The position numbers were made by a program, and so were the translations under genes. From Terracoccus sp. 273MFTsu3.1 (GTDB taxonomy: Bacteria; Actinomycetota; Actinomycetes; Actinomycetales; Dermatophilaceae): a stretch of 64,000 nt of DNA. The notes below the pieces were generated by a model that was given only the letters and a program-made list of their open reading frames with translations, was not told the origin of the DNA and searched no databases. The DNA is taken from the NCBI RefSeq assembly GCF_000383675.1, contig NZ_KB911823.1, forward strand, positions 249,095 through 313,094. Direction: 5' to 3'. Positions 1-9,289 of the stretch are shown here, piece by piece. The number at the start of each line of letters is the position of its first letter. Within the stretch, counting starts at the first letter, position 1.

Positions 1-2649
1 GCCCGGGTTGGTGCGGGCGAGCACGTGCCGGGTGGCGTCGAGCTCGTCGAGGACGATCTCGACCTGACGGCAGCGGGCGCCCTCCTTCATCGCGGCGCGA
101 GCACCCTCGGCCACGAGCTCGGCCGTCTCGCCGGGCTTGCGACCGCGCAGGCGCTCGTCCTCGCGGATGACGATGACGTCGAAGTGCTGGGCCGCCACCG
201 CGCCGAGCTCGCGCATGTCGTCGTCGCGTCGGTCACCCGCAGCGCCGATCATGCCGATCCGCGAGGTCTTGCCGAGGTCGGCCTGCCGCTGCTTCTGGTC
301 GGCGTAGCGGTCGACGAAGGCGCCGAGCTCCTTCATGCCGGCCGCGTTGTGGCAGTAGTCGACGAACACGTCGGCGTTGTTGACCTGGACGAGGTTGAGG
401 CGGCCGGGGGAGAGGTAGTACGTCGTCGCGAAGGTGCGCAGGCCCTGTCGGATGTCGTGGAGCGGGGCTCCCGCTGCGAAGGCGGCGCCGGCGGCGGCGA
501 GCGAGTTGGCGACGTTGAAGCGCGCCGCACCACCGAACGTCGACGGGAGCAGGTGGGTCCAGGCGAGCTGCATGCTGCGCCGACCGTGCTTGATGACGAT
601 CATCTCGCCACGCTCGCTCGGCTCGAGCACGACCGCACGGCCGCCGCGGCGGCAGTAGTCGTCGACGAACTCACGCGTCTCGCTGCCGGGCTCGGCCATG
701 GAGAACCAGACGATGCCGCCCGAGCACCGTCGGCGCATGTTGCGCACGTTCGGGTCGTCGGCGTTGAGTACCGCGAAGCCGTCACGCGGGACGGCCTCGA
801 CGATGACGGCCTTGACGTCGGCGAGCTGGCGCAAGGTGTCGATCCCCTTGAGCCCCAGGTGATCCGGAGCGACATTGGTGACGACCGCGATGTCGTTGCG
901 GTCGTAGCCGAGGCCCTCGCGGAGGATGCCGCCGCGGGCGACCTCCATGACGGCGAAGTCGACGCGGGGGTTCTGGAGCACCATCCGGGCCGAACGCGGG
1001 CCCGAGGCATCGGCCTTGATGACGAGCCGCTCGTCGATGACGACGCCGTCCGTCGACGTCATCCCGACCTTGCGGCCGAGGCCCTTGAAGATGTGGGCGA
1101 TCATGCGCGACGTCGTCGTCTTGCCGTTCGTCCCGGTGACGGCGACGATCGGTACGCGTGACTGAGCGCCCGGCGGGAAGAGCAGGTCGACGACGGGCTT
1201 GGCGATGAACTGAGGCTCGCCGATGGTCGGGTGCGTGTGCATGCGGAAGCCGGGGGCCGCGTTGACCTCGCAGATCGCGCCGCCCGTCTCCCGCACGGGG
1301 TAGGTGATGTCCGGGCAGATGAAGTCGATGCCGGCGACGTCGAGCCCGACCATGCGGGCGGCCTCCTCGGCGATCTCGACGTTGTCGGGGTGCGCGTCGA
1401 AGGTGCGGTCGATCGAGATGCCACCGGTCGACATGTTGCCCGTCAGGGCGAGCTTGACCATCTCGCCCTCGTCCGGCACCGACTCGGTCGTGTGGCCCTG
1501 TCCGGCGAGGATCTCGATCGCGTTGGCGTCGACCTTGATCTTCGTCAGCACCTTCTCGTGCCCGACGCCACGACGCGGGTCGGCGTTGGTGATCTCGACG
1601 AGCTCGGCGACCGTGTGCGTGCCGTCGCCGATGACGTGTGCGGGCACGCGCTCGGCGATCGCCTGCATCCGCCCACCGACGATGAGGCAGCGGTAGTCGC
1701 GACCGGTGACGAAGGACTCGACGATGATCGTGCCGCGACGCGACTCGGCCTTGGCGATGTCGTAGGCCTTCTCGACGTCCTCGTCGCTCATGAGGTTGAG
1801 GCACACGCCGCGGCCGTGGTTGCCGTCGAGCGGCTTGACGACGACGGGGAAGCCGATGCGGCGCGCGGCCTCGACCGCTCCTCGCAGGGTGCGCACGGCC
1901 TCCTGCTTGGGCACGGGGAGGCCGGCGGAGCCGAGGAGCTTGGTCGTGAGGTCCTTGTCGCTCGCGATGTCGACGGCGAGCGCACCCGTCTTGGAGGTCA
2001 TCGTGGCCCGGATGCGCTGGGCGTGCACGCCCTGGCCGAGCTGGACGAGCGAGGCGGAGTTGAGGCGGATGTAGGGGATGTCGCGGGAGGCGGCCTCCTC
2101 GAGGATGGCGGCCGTCGACGGACCGAAGGCGACTCGCTCGGCCTGGCGCAGGAAGGCGTTGAACTCCGTCTCGAAGTCGAAGCCGTCCTCGGGCCCGACG
2201 AGGTGGTTGATGAGGCGCACGGCGAGCTTGCCCGCGGCGACCCCGACTGTCTCGTCGGTGTAGCTGTAGACGACGTTGTACTGGCCCGGCTTGCCCTTGA
2301 CCGCACGGGTCTTGCCCCGGCGGGAGTCGTGGCCGGCCAGGGTCTGCAGCTGGAGGGCGACGTGCTCGGCGACGTGGCCGAGCCAGGTGCCCTCGCGCAG
2401 CCGCTCGATGAACCCGCCGCGTCGGCCGAGCGAGCAGGTGTGCCGCTCGAGCCCGGGGACGAGCTCGACGAGCCGGTCGGTGAAGCCGGGCAGCGAGACC
2501 GTGGGGTACTCCTCGAGGCTGCCGAGGTCGACGACGAGGTGGACGGCCTGCTGGTAGGACCAGACGTTGGGTCCGCGGTAGATCCGGGTCTCGAGGATCT
2601 TCAGGTCCGGTCGGGCCGGGCCTGTGGGGGTGGGTACCTCGACGGCCAT
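1..2649 (-). CDS. cphA: Cyanophycin synthetase, C-terminal end cut by window edge
   Basis: Makes cyanophycin (multi-L-arginyl-poly-L-aspartate), a nitrogen-storage polymer, from Asp and Arg with ATP. 883 codons are visible and no stop is reached, close to the family's full size. Order: N-terminal domain, central ATP-grasp domain (motif GNHGRGV), then a Mur-ligase-like domain with P-loop GTNGKTT at residues 506-512. The ATG at 2649 is preceded six bases upstream by AGGAGG (2656-2661). It lies 88 bases after cphB on the same strand, so synthesis and degradation genes are adjacent. The reading frame is intact throughout. Identification is confident; only the extreme C-terminus is unseen. Confidence 0.95.
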   Translation of the reverse strand, partial: MAVEVPTPTGPARPDLKILETRIYRGPNVWSYQQAVHLVVDLGSLEEYPTVSLPGFTDRLVELVPGLERHTCSLGRRGGFIERLREGTWLGHVAEHVALQLQTLAGHDSRRGKTRAVKGKPGQYNVVYSYTDETVGVAAGKLAVRLINHLVGPEDGFDFETEFNAFLRQAERVAFGPSTAAILEEAASRDIPYIRLNSASLVQLGQGVHAQRIRATMTSKTGALAVDIASDKDLTTKLLGSAGLPVPKQEAVRTLRGAVEAARRIGFPVVVKPLDGNHGRGVCLNLMSDEDVEKAYDIAKAESRRGTIIVESFVTGRDYRCLIVGGRMQAIAERVPAHVIGDGTHTVAELVEITNADPRRGVGHEKVLTKIKVDANAIEILAGQGHTTESVPDEGEMVKLALTGNMSTGGISIDRTFDAHPDNVEIAEEAARMVGLDVAGIDFICPDITYPVRETGGAICEVNAAPGFRMHTHPTIGEPQFIAKPVVDLLFPPGAQSRVPIVAVTGTNGKTTTSRMIAHIFKGLGRKVGMTSTDGVVIDERLVIKADASGPRSARMVLQNPRVDFAVMEVARGGILREGLGYDRNDIAVVTNVAPDHLGLKGIDTLRQLADVKAVIVEAVPRDGFAVLNADDPNVRNMRRRCSGGIVWFSMAEPGSETREFVDDYCRRGGRAVVLEPSERGEMIVIKHGRRSMQLAWTHLLPSTFGGAARFNVANSLAAAGAAFAAGAPLHDIRQGLRTFATTYYLSPGRLNLVQVNNADVFVDYCHNAAGMKELGAFVDRYADQKQRQADLGKTSRIGMIGAAGDRRDDDMRELGAVAAQHFDVIVIREDERLRGRKPGETAELVAEGARAAMKEGARCRQVEIVLDELDATRHVLARTNPG

Positions 2650-2737
2650 GGATCTCCTCCTACGGGGTCGTGCGGGACGTGCCGTGCGGCATACCCGTCG
2701 ACCGTTGGTGCGCTTCGGTGCGGTTGGACGAACGGAC

Positions 2738-3658
2738 TCAGTGAGCGGCGCTGCTCGTCGACGAGCGCGCCGCGCGGACCTTGGCCGGGACGACCGCACC
2801 CTCGATGTCGGGGTGACGCTCGACGAACGCGGTCAGCTCGACGTGGTCCAGGTCGAACGTACTGCCCGTGGGCAGCGAGTGCACGACCGCGCCCGAAACG
2901 AGCAGGGGCGCACCGCGACGCGCGTCGGGGGCGTCCGTGATGGCGTTGCGGGCGTTGACGACGAAGATGGAACCGGCCCCGATGACCGACATGACCGTGC
3001 CGCCACGGATCTCGGCGGCGGTGTTCTCGTCGATCCCCATGCCGAGGAGGTTCGGCGAGGCGGCGACCATGGACATGAGCCGACCGTAGCGCCCGCGCTG
3101 GTCGAAGTGCTGGTCGATGATGACGTCCTCGACGAGCCCGAGGCCGGCAGAGATCTGGCTCGCCCGCTGCTTGGGCGTCAGCCCCTCCTCGCCGAGCGAG
3201 ATCATGTAGCGGCTCATGATCGAGGCACCGGCCGACGTGCCGGCGACGACGGCGCCGCGCTCGTAGGCCCGGACCACGGCGTCGCCCACGGGCGTGCCGA
3301 CGATGTTCTGGGCCAGCTTGACCTGGCTGCCGCCGGTGATGAACACGCCGGTCGCGCTGTCGAGGGCCTCGACCATCGCCTGGTCGTTGGCGTCGCGGCG
3401 GGTCTCGGGGTGCACGACGGAGTACTCGCCGCCCCGCAGCCGGGTGAAGACGTCGCGGTACGCCTCGGAGACCTCGTCGGCGTACGACGACGCCGTGGGG
3501 ATGAGGACGATGTGCGACCGCCGGCCGCCCGCGAGCTTCACGAAGCGCTTGAGCACGACCGACCGCCCGATCCGGTCCTCGGCACCACCGATGATGAGCA
3601 GCGTGCGGCGGACGCCGTTCGCGTTCGGGGTTACGGACGAAGGGGCCACGGACTGCAT
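2738..3658 (-). CDS. cphB: Cyanophycinase (peptidase S51)
   Basis: Hydrolyses cyanophycin to beta-Asp-Arg dipeptides, which another enzyme (not in this window) must split. 306 residues, typical length. Shows the S51 nucleophile motif GTSAGAS in the middle of the protein, the preceding ITGGSQ strand and the DQHFDQRGR segment characteristic of cyanophycinases. Sits between serB and cphA on the same strand. The start ATG lies six bases after a TAGGCT hexamer (3665-3670), which fits a leaderless mRNA; that hexamer overlaps the stop codon of serB. Confidence 0.93.
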   Translation of the reverse strand: MQSVAPSSVTPNANGVRRTLLIIGGAEDRIGRSVVLKRFVKLAGGRRSHIVLIPTASSYADEVSEAYRDVFTRLRGGEYSVVHPETRRDANDQAMVEALDSATGVFITGGSQVKLAQNIVGTPVGDAVVRAYERGAVVAGTSAGASIMSRYMISLGEEGLTPKQRASQISAGLGLVEDVIIDQHFDQRGRYGRLMSMVAASPNLLGMGIDENTAAEIRGGTVMSVIGAGSIFVVNARNAITDAPDARRGAPLLVSGAVVHSLPTGSTFDLDHVELTAFVERHPDIEGAVVPAKVRAARSSTSSAAH

Positions 3659-3664
3659 CGCGCC

Positions 3665-3670
3665 AGCCTA
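3665..3670 (-). promoter_or_regulatory. -10 element of cphB, overlapping the serB stop codon
   Basis: TAGGCT on the minus strand, six bases before the cphB ATG. Its first three bases are the TAG stop codon of serB. Spacing is that of a leaderless transcript. No convincing -35 element is seen. Confidence 0.5.
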
Positions 3671-4915
3671 GTGACCGGCGTGCGGGACGGGCGGAGCCTG
3701 GGTCGGCGTGCCGTCGTCGAGATCGGCCTCCTCGATCTCCTCGCGGGAGATGCCGAGCAGGTAGAGCACCGAGTCGAGGTAGGGCACGTTGACCGCGGTC
3801 TGGGCCTGCTCCTGCACGATCGGCTTGGCGTTGAAGGCGACTCCGAGGCCTGCGACGTCGAGCATGTCGAGGTCGTTGGCGCCGTCGCCGATGGCCACGG
3901 TACGGCTGAGCGGAAGACCCTCCTGCTCGGCGAACTCGCGCAGGGCGCGAGCCTTGCCGGCCCGGTCGACGACCTCGCCCACGACGCGTCCGGTGAGGCG
4001 GCCGTCCTCGATCTCGAGGCGGTTGGCCCGCGCGTGGTCGATGCCGAGGTCGTCCGCGAGCTCGCCGACGATCTCGATGAACCCCCCGCTGACCAGACCC
4101 ACGGTGAAACCGAGGCGCTTGAGCGTGCGCACGAGCGTCCGTGCGCCCGGGGTCAGCTGCACCGACTCGCGCACCTCGTCGAGGACCGACTCGGGCAGGC
4201 CCGCGAGGGTCGCCACCCGGGCCCGCAGGGACTCCTCGAAGTCGAGCTCGCCCGCCATCGCACGGGCCGTCACCTCGGCGACCTCCGCCTCTCGGCCGCT
4301 GTGCGCGGCGAGCAGCTCGATGACCTCCTGCTGGATGAGCGTCGAGTCGACGTCGAGGACGACGAGTCGCCGGCCCCGCCGGGCGAGCCCGCCAGGGGCG
4401 ACGGCGATGTCGATGCCTTCCGACGTCGCCACGAGAGCGAGCTCGGTGCGCAGCGACGGCAGGTCGGCGCCGGAGATGTCGAACTCGACCGTCGTGACGG
4501 GGTAGCGCGAGAGCCGGCGGATGCGGTCGATGTTGGCGCCGTGGTCGGCGATCCGGGTCGTGACGAGCGAGACGGCGTCGGCGCTGAGCGGCGCACCGAG
4601 GACGACGACGGCCGCGCGTCCCTGCCGCGAGCGCGCGTTGACGCCGGTGCCCTCGACGACGGTGAGCGCGAGCCCGAGGCGGTGGGCGGCGACGGCGGCG
4701 GCGTCGCGCAGCTGGTCGACGTGGGCGCCGGGTCGCAGCAGGACGGTCAGGGTGAGGTGTCCGTGCACGACGACCTGTTGGATGTCGAGGACCTCCGCGT
4801 CCACTCCCGACAGCGCCCCGAGGAGCGTCCCCGTGACACCTGGCCGGTCGTCGCCCGTCACGGTGACGCTCAGGGTCTGGATGTCCGTTCCGTCCGTGCT
4901 GTTCACTTCGGTCAC
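3668..4915 (-). CDS. serB: Phosphoserine phosphatase with N-terminal ACT domains
   Basis: Last step of serine synthesis: dephosphorylates O-phospho-L-serine. 415 residues, as in mycobacterial SerB2-type enzymes. Residues about 13-90 and 100-170 form ACT-type regulatory domains (DDRPGVTGTLLGAL start), followed by the HAD phosphatase with catalytic DVDST at 188-192 and the late GDGANDLDM metal-binding loop. The GTG start follows TACCCT (4923-4928) by seven bases, so the message is probably leaderless. Followed 9 bases later by cphB. The ACT domains suggest amino-acid feedback, as known for this family. Confidence 0.95.
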   Translation of the reverse strand: MTEVNSTDGTDIQTLSVTVTGDDRPGVTGTLLGALSGVDAEVLDIQQVVVHGHLTLTVLLRPGAHVDQLRDAAAVAAHRLGLALTVVEGTGVNARSRQGRAAVVVLGAPLSADAVSLVTTRIADHGANIDRIRRLSRYPVTTVEFDISGADLPSLRTELALVATSEGIDIAVAPGGLARRGRRLVVLDVDSTLIQQEVIELLAAHSGREAEVAEVTARAMAGELDFEESLRARVATLAGLPESVLDEVRESVQLTPGARTLVRTLKRLGFTVGLVSGGFIEIVGELADDLGIDHARANRLEIEDGRLTGRVVGEVVDRAGKARALREFAEQEGLPLSRTVAIGDGANDLDMLDVAGLGVAFNAKPIVQEQAQTAVNVPYLDSVLYLLGISREEIEEADLDDGTPTQAPPVPHAGH

Positions 4916-4922
4916 CCGCGTC

Positions 4923-4928
4923 AGGGTA
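4923..4928 (-). promoter_or_regulatory. -10 element of serB
   Basis: TACCCT, seven bases before the GTG start; leaderless spacing. Just upstream, between serB and the ZIP gene, CGGCATAC (4960-4967) and GTATGCCG (4997-5004) form an inverted pair of the window-wide octamer. Confidence 0.45.
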
Positions 4929-5025
4929 GTGAGCGCGCGTGCGCTCCCGCGTCACCTTCCGGCATACGGCCGGTGACGTCCGTCGTGCCGGAGGGCGTAT
5001 GCCGTCCGCTGGCGTCGGGCGGGAG

Positions 5026-5757
5026 TCAGCCGAAGGCGCTGAGCAGGAACGCGAGCGCGAAGCCGAGCATCGTCACGAGCCCCACCAGGCGCCCGGCGTG
5101 CTCGGTGGCCTCGGGCATCATCGTGTCGGCGAGCATCGTGATGATGGCGCCCGCCGCGAACGTCTGGATCCCCGCTACGACGGCCGGCGACGCACCCTCG
5201 AGCAGGACGTAGCCGAGACCGGCGGCAAGACCCGACACCACCATGACGACGAGCCACAGGAGCAGGATCTGGCGCGCGGAGCGTCCGGCCCGCTTCAGGC
5301 CGGCGCTGGCCGACATCGACTCGGGGACGTTGGAGAGGAACACGGCCGCGACCATGGCGATCCCGACCTCGCCCCCGCCGAGGACGCTGACGCCGATGGC
5401 GGCCGACTCCGGTACGCCGTCGAGCAGGGCCCCGAGGACGAGCGCCATCGCGCCCGCACCCTGCTGCGGGCCTCCGGTCGGGCTCTTGCGCCGGTGGCCA
5501 CCTCGACGGTCGATGAACCAGTCGCCGACGAAGAAGACGACCGACCCGCTGACGAGCCCGACGACGACGGGCGCCGCTCCGGCGGAGTGGAACGCCTCCT
5601 CGGTGAGCTCGAAGGCGACCGCGCTGATGAGCACGCCGGCACCGAAGGCCATGACGAGGCCGATGACGCGGTACGACGCGCGGGCGTAGAGCCCGAGGAG
5701 GGCGCCGACGAGGAGGGCCGCGCCACCGACGAGCCCCCAGAAGGTCGCGGTCAGCAC
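5026..5757 (-). CDS. ZIP-family divalent metal transporter
   Basis: 243-residue membrane protein, about eight hydrophobic segments. Carries two ZIP signature helices: LDGVPESAAIG and FLSNVPESMSAS, whose polar residues form the metal path in ZIP proteins. A charged loop (FIDRRGGHRRK) separates the third and fourth segments. The GTG start at 5757 lies one base after the stop of the upstream LLM oxidoreductase, so translation is probably coupled. Substrate (Zn, Fe or Mn uptake) cannot be told from sequence. Confidence 0.85.
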   Translation of the reverse strand: MLTATFWGLVGGAALLVGALLGLYARASYRVIGLVMAFGAGVLISAVAFELTEEAFHSAGAAPVVVGLVSGSVVFFVGDWFIDRRGGHRRKSPTGGPQQGAGAMALVLGALLDGVPESAAIGVSVLGGGEVGIAMVAAVFLSNVPESMSASAGLKRAGRSARQILLLWLVVMVVSGLAAGLGYVLLEGASPAVVAGIQTFAAGAIITMLADTMMPEATEHAGRLVGLVTMLGFALAFLLSAFG

Positions 5758-5758
5758 G

Positions 5759-6616
5759 TCACGACGCGCTGACCCCGTTGACCTCGTCGCGCCACTGGAG
5801 CAGGTCGCGCACGCGCGCGAGGTCCGGGTCGGCCGCGGCGACGCTCGCCGTGAACAGCCGGGTCCCGACGTCGTGGAGATGCTGGGCGTTGCTCGCGTAG
5901 TCGCCCGACTGGTCGGGGTTGCGGCCCGGCACGAAGGCGACCCCGGCCGACCGCTCGATCTCGAGGGGGTCGCGGTCCCGGCGGGCGCACCACTCGTCGA
6001 GGACGCGGTGCTTGTGGGCGATCTCGTCGGGGCCACCGAAGCCGTGCCAGATGTCCGCGTGCTCGGCGACGATCCGGAGCGTCTTCCTCTCGCCGCCGCC
6101 GCCGATGAGGATGGGGATGTCGCGCGTCGGGGCGGGGTTGAGCCGGGTCCACCGGTCGCGGATGACCGGCAGGTCGCGCGCCAGGTCGTCGAGACGCCCG
6201 CCCGCGGTGCCGAACTCGTAGCCGTACTCGTCGTAGTCGAGCTGGGCCCATCCCGAGCCGATCCCGAGGATGAGGCGCCCCTCGCTCACGTGGTCGACGG
6301 TGCGCGCCATGTCGGCCAGCAGATTCGGGTTGCGGTAGCTGTTGCACGTCACGAGGGCGCCGATCTCGACGGACTCGGTCGACTCGGCCCACGCGCCGAG
6401 CATCGTCCAGCACTCGAAGTGCTGGCCGCCACGGTCGCCGCTGAGCGGGAAGAAGTGGTCCCAGTTGAGCAGGACGTCGACACCCATCTCCTCGAGCGTC
6501 GACGCCGTGCGTCGGATCTGGGCCCACGTCGCGTGCTGCGGCGGGATCTGGATCCCGACCCGCGCCGGTCGTGAGTCCGTCGCGCTGACAGGGGGATTCG
6601 TGGCGGTGGACGTCAT
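5759..6616 (-). CDS. LLM-class (luciferase-like) flavin/F420-dependent oxidoreductase
   Basis: 285 residues with the luciferase-like TIM-barrel pattern: VGIQIPPQHATW at the N-terminus, NWDHFFP, the GRLILGIGSGW strand near residue 120 and PILIGGGGERKTL near residue 175. Family members use FMN or coenzyme F420; in this lineage F420 is likely, but the specific reaction is unknown. First gene of a short unit with the ZIP transporter. Confidence 0.85.
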   Translation of the reverse strand: MTSTATNPPVSATDSRPARVGIQIPPQHATWAQIRRTASTLEEMGVDVLLNWDHFFPLSGDRGGQHFECWTMLGAWAESTESVEIGALVTCNSYRNPNLLADMARTVDHVSEGRLILGIGSGWAQLDYDEYGYEFGTAGGRLDDLARDLPVIRDRWTRLNPAPTRDIPILIGGGGERKTLRIVAEHADIWHGFGGPDEIAHKHRVLDEWCARRDRDPLEIERSAGVAFVPGRNPDQSGDYASNAQHLHDVGTRLFTASVAAADPDLARVRDLLQWRDEVNGVSAS

Positions 6617-6662
6617 GAGAAGACCCTCGCAGATGTCATGGAGCGGGACTCGTCGAGGGTGC

Positions 6663-7922
6663 TCATCGGGTGACGATCTGGCCCTTGCCCACGACGACGA
6701 TGCCGGTCTCGGTGACGTGGAGGCCGCGCGCCCGGTCGTGCTCGTGGTCGATGCCGATCTGGCAGCCCTCCGGGATGACGACGTTCTTGTCGATGATGGC
6801 CCGGCGGATCTGCGCGTGCCGGTGCACCTCGACGCCGTCGAGCAGGACCGATCCCTGGATGCTCGCGTAGGAGTGCACCTTCACGAGGGGAGAGAGCACC
6901 GAGGCGTAGATGTGCGCGCCCGACACGACGACACCCGGCGAGACCGCCGAGTTGAGGGCCTCGCCGATGCGGTCGCCGCTGCCGTGCACGAACTTCGCCG
7001 GCGGGTAGGGGCTGTGGCTGGTGTAGATCGGCCAGTCGTAGTTGTAGAGGTTGAAGACCGGGTGGATCGAGATGAGGTCCATGTGGGCGTCGTAGTAGGA
7101 CTCGATGGTCCCCACGTCACGCCAGTAGCCGCGGTCGCGGTCGGTGGCGCCGGGCACCTCGTTGTTCTTGAAGTCGTAGACGCCGGCCTCTCCGCGGCCG
7201 ACGAAGTAGGGCACGATGTCGCCGCCCATGTCGTTGCTGCTCGCCTCGTTGTCGTGGTCGGCGATGACGGCCGCCTCGAGGGCGGCGGCGGTGAAGACGT
7301 AGTTGCCCATCGACGCGAGGACCTCGGCGGGGTTGTCCGGCAGTCCCTTGGGGTCCTTCGGCTTCTCGAGGAAGGCCGCGATCTTGGACGGGTCGGCGTC
7401 GTCGACCTCGATGACGCCGAACTGGTCGGCGAGCGAGATCGGCTGGCGGATGGCGGCGACGGTGCAGGCCGCACCCGTCTCGATGTGCTGCTCGACCATC
7501 GCGCTGAAGTCCATGCGGTAGACGTGGTCGGCACCCACGACGACGACGATGTCGGGCCGCTCGTCGTGCATGAGGTTGAGGCTCTGGTAGATCGCGTCGG
7601 CGCTGCCGAGGTACCAGTTCTTGTCGACGCGCTGCTGCGCCGGGACGGTCGTGACGTAGTTGCCGAGGAGCGTCGACATGCGCCACGTCTTCGTCACGTG
7701 CGCGTCGAGGCTGTGCGACTTGTACTGCGTCAGCACGACGACCTGGAGGTAGCCGGAGTTGACGACGTTGGACAGGGCCAGGTCGATGAGGCGGTAGATG
7801 CCGGCGAACGGCACGGCGGGTTTGGCCCGGTCGGCGGTCAACGGCATCAACCGCTTGCCCTCACCGCCAGCGAGCACGATCGCGAGGACTTTCGGACCAG
7901 CAGCTGGGCTTCGTCGGGCCAT
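6663..7922 (-). CDS. glgC: Glucose-1-phosphate adenylyltransferase (ADP-glucose pyrophosphorylase)
   Basis: Makes ADP-glucose from glucose-1-phosphate and ATP for glycogen and maltose-1-phosphate synthesis. Nucleotidyltransferase signature [11 protein letters not shown] near the N-terminus, [21 protein letters not shown], then a C-terminal left-handed beta-helix. About 419 residues. I prefer the ATG at 7922 over the in-frame GTG at 7931: TAGGGT (7930-7935) overlaps that GTG and sits exactly seven bases before the ATG, the leaderless arrangement. Divergent from glgM, the gene that uses its product. Confidence 0.95.
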   Translation of the reverse strand: MARRSPAAGPKVLAIVLAGGEGKRLMPLTADRAKPAVPFAGIYRLIDLALSNVVNSGYLQVVVLTQYKSHSLDAHVTKTWRMSTLLGNYVTTVPAQQRVDKNWYLGSADAIYQSLNLMHDERPDIVVVVGADHVYRMDFSAMVEQHIETGAACTVAAIRQPISLADQFGVIEVDDADPSKIAAFLEKPKDPKGLPDNPAEVLASMGNYVFTAAALEAAVIADHDNEASSNDMGGDIVPYFVGRGEAGVYDFKNNEVPGATDRDRGYWRDVGTIESYYDAHMDLISIHPVFNLYNYDWPIYTSHSPYPPAKFVHGSGDRIGEALNSAVSPGVVVSGAHIYASVLSPLVKVHSYASIQGSVLLDGVEVHRHAQIRRAIIDKNVVIPEGCQIGIDHEHDRARGLHVTETGIVVVGKGQIVTR

Positions 7923-7929
7923 GAGCGCC

Positions 7930-8018
7930 ACCCTAGGGCAGGCATCCGGCCGCCGACAGGTTCAGCACGCAAGATCGGCCGAGCTTTCCGCTCCGCGGGA
8001 TGGCTGCGGCACTAGGGT
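7930..8018. promoter_or_regulatory. Divergent glgC / glgM promoter region
   Basis: Minus-strand TAGGGT at 7930-7935 (seven bases before the glgC ATG) and plus-strand TAGGGT at 8013-8018 (six bases before the glgM GTG). Both fit leaderless transcripts. The 77 bases between them would have to hold both -35 regions and any shared operator; no obvious repeat is visible. Confidence 0.5.
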
Positions 8019-8024
8019 CGGAAC

Positions 8025-9227
8025 GTGCGCGTCGACATCCTCAGCAAGGAGTACCCGCCGGCCATCTACGGAGGTGCGGGTGTTCACGTCGCAGAGCTCG
8101 TCCGGGCGCTCCGCGACCGCGGCGACATCGACGTCCGGGTGCGCTGCTTCGGCGCGGCGCGTGACGAGGCCGGGACGACGGCGTACGCCGATCTCCCCGA
8201 GCTCGCGGACGGCAACGCCGCGATGCAGACCCTCGGCGTCGACGTCAGCATGGCGGGCGACTGCGTCGGCGCCGACCTCGTCCACTCCCACACCTGGTAC
8301 GCCAACATGGCCGGCCACCTCGCGTCGCTCCTCGGGGGCATGCCGCACGTCGTGACCGCCCACTCGCTCGAGCCGATGCGCCCGTGGAAGGCGGAGCAGC
8401 TCGGCGGAGGCTACCGCGTGTCCTCGTGGGCAGAGCGCACCGCGTACGAGTCGGCTGCCGCCGTCGTCGCGGTCAGCGCGGGCATGCGCGAGGACATCCT
8501 CAAGAGCTACCCGTCGCTCGATCCGGCGCGGGTGCACGTGGTGCACAACGGGATCGACTCGCAGCTGTGGTCGGCCGACCGGTCCACGGAGGCCACCGAG
8601 ATCGTCCGGCGCCACGGCGTCGACCCCGACCAGCGGTCGGTCGTCTTCGTCGGGCGCATCACCCGCCAGAAGGGTCTGCCCTACCTGCTCCGCGCCTGCG
8701 CGCTGCTGCCCCCCGACGTCCAGATCGTCCTCTGCGCGGGTGCCCCCGACACCCCGGAGATCCTCGCCGAGGTCGAGGGGCTCGTGAACGAGCTGCGATC
8801 GCAGCGTGAGGGCGTCGTCTGGATCCCCGACATGCTGCCCCGCAACGAGGTCGTCGCCCTGCTGAGCCACGGCACCGTCTTCGCCTGCCCGTCGGTCTAC
8901 GAGCCGCTCGGCATCGTCAACCTCGAGGCGATGGCGTGCGAGCTCGCCGTCGTCGCCACCGCCACCGGCGGCATCCCCGAGGTCGTCGTCGACGGCGAGA
9001 CGGGGTGGCTCGTGCCGATCGAGCAGGTGCAGGACGGGACCGGGACGCCGGTCGATCCCGACCAGTTCGTCGCCGACCTCGCCGCTGCTCTCACCGACGC
9101 CGTCTCCGACGTCGACCGGGCCCACGCGTTCGGTCGCTCGGGGCGCCGGCGGGCGGTCGACTCCTTCTCGTGGGCCTCCATCGGCGACCGCACGCTCGAG
9201 GTCTACCGCTCGGTCCTCGGCGGCTGA
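8025..9227 (+). CDS. glgM: Glycogen synthase / maltose-1-phosphate synthase (GT4)
   Basis: 400-residue GT4-type glycosyltransferase. N-terminal LSKEYPPAIYGGAGVH motif binds the sugar nucleotide; C-terminal lobe has FVGRITRQKGLPYL and the EPLGIVNLEAMAC donor-binding motif. Length, sequence style and divergent pairing with glgC match the mycobacterial Rv1212c/Rv1213 arrangement, where the enzyme (annotated GlgA, later GlgM) makes alpha-maltose-1-phosphate from ADP-glucose and glucose-1-phosphate. A plain glycogen-elongating role is the alternative. GTG start supported by TAGGGT six bases upstream. Confidence 0.88.
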   Translation: MRVDILSKEYPPAIYGGAGVHVAELVRALRDRGDIDVRVRCFGAARDEAGTTAYADLPELADGNAAMQTLGVDVSMAGDCVGADLVHSHTWYANMAGHLASLLGGMPHVVTAHSLEPMRPWKAEQLGGGYRVSSWAERTAYESAAAVVAVSAGMREDILKSYPSLDPARVHVVHNGIDSQLWSADRSTEATEIVRRHGVDPDQRSVVFVGRITRQKGLPYLLRACALLPPDVQIVLCAGAPDTPEILAEVEGLVNELRSQREGVVWIPDMLPRNEVVALLSHGTVFACPSVYEPLGIVNLEAMACELAVVATATGGIPEVVVDGETGWLVPIEQVQDGTGTPVDPDQFVADLAAALTDAVSDVDRAHAFGRSGRRRAVDSFSWASIGDRTLEVYRSVLGG

Positions 9228-9289
9228 GTCGCTCCACCTCGCGTAGGTTGGAGGAGGCGGACCACCGCCGCAGCCGGAGAGGAAACACC

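Noticed and set aside
25-1161. 378-codon open frame on the plus strand opposite cphA
   Set aside because: Composition is Asp/Val/Arg/His-rich nonsense typical of the complement of a GC-rich gene; cphA on the other strand has all family motifs.
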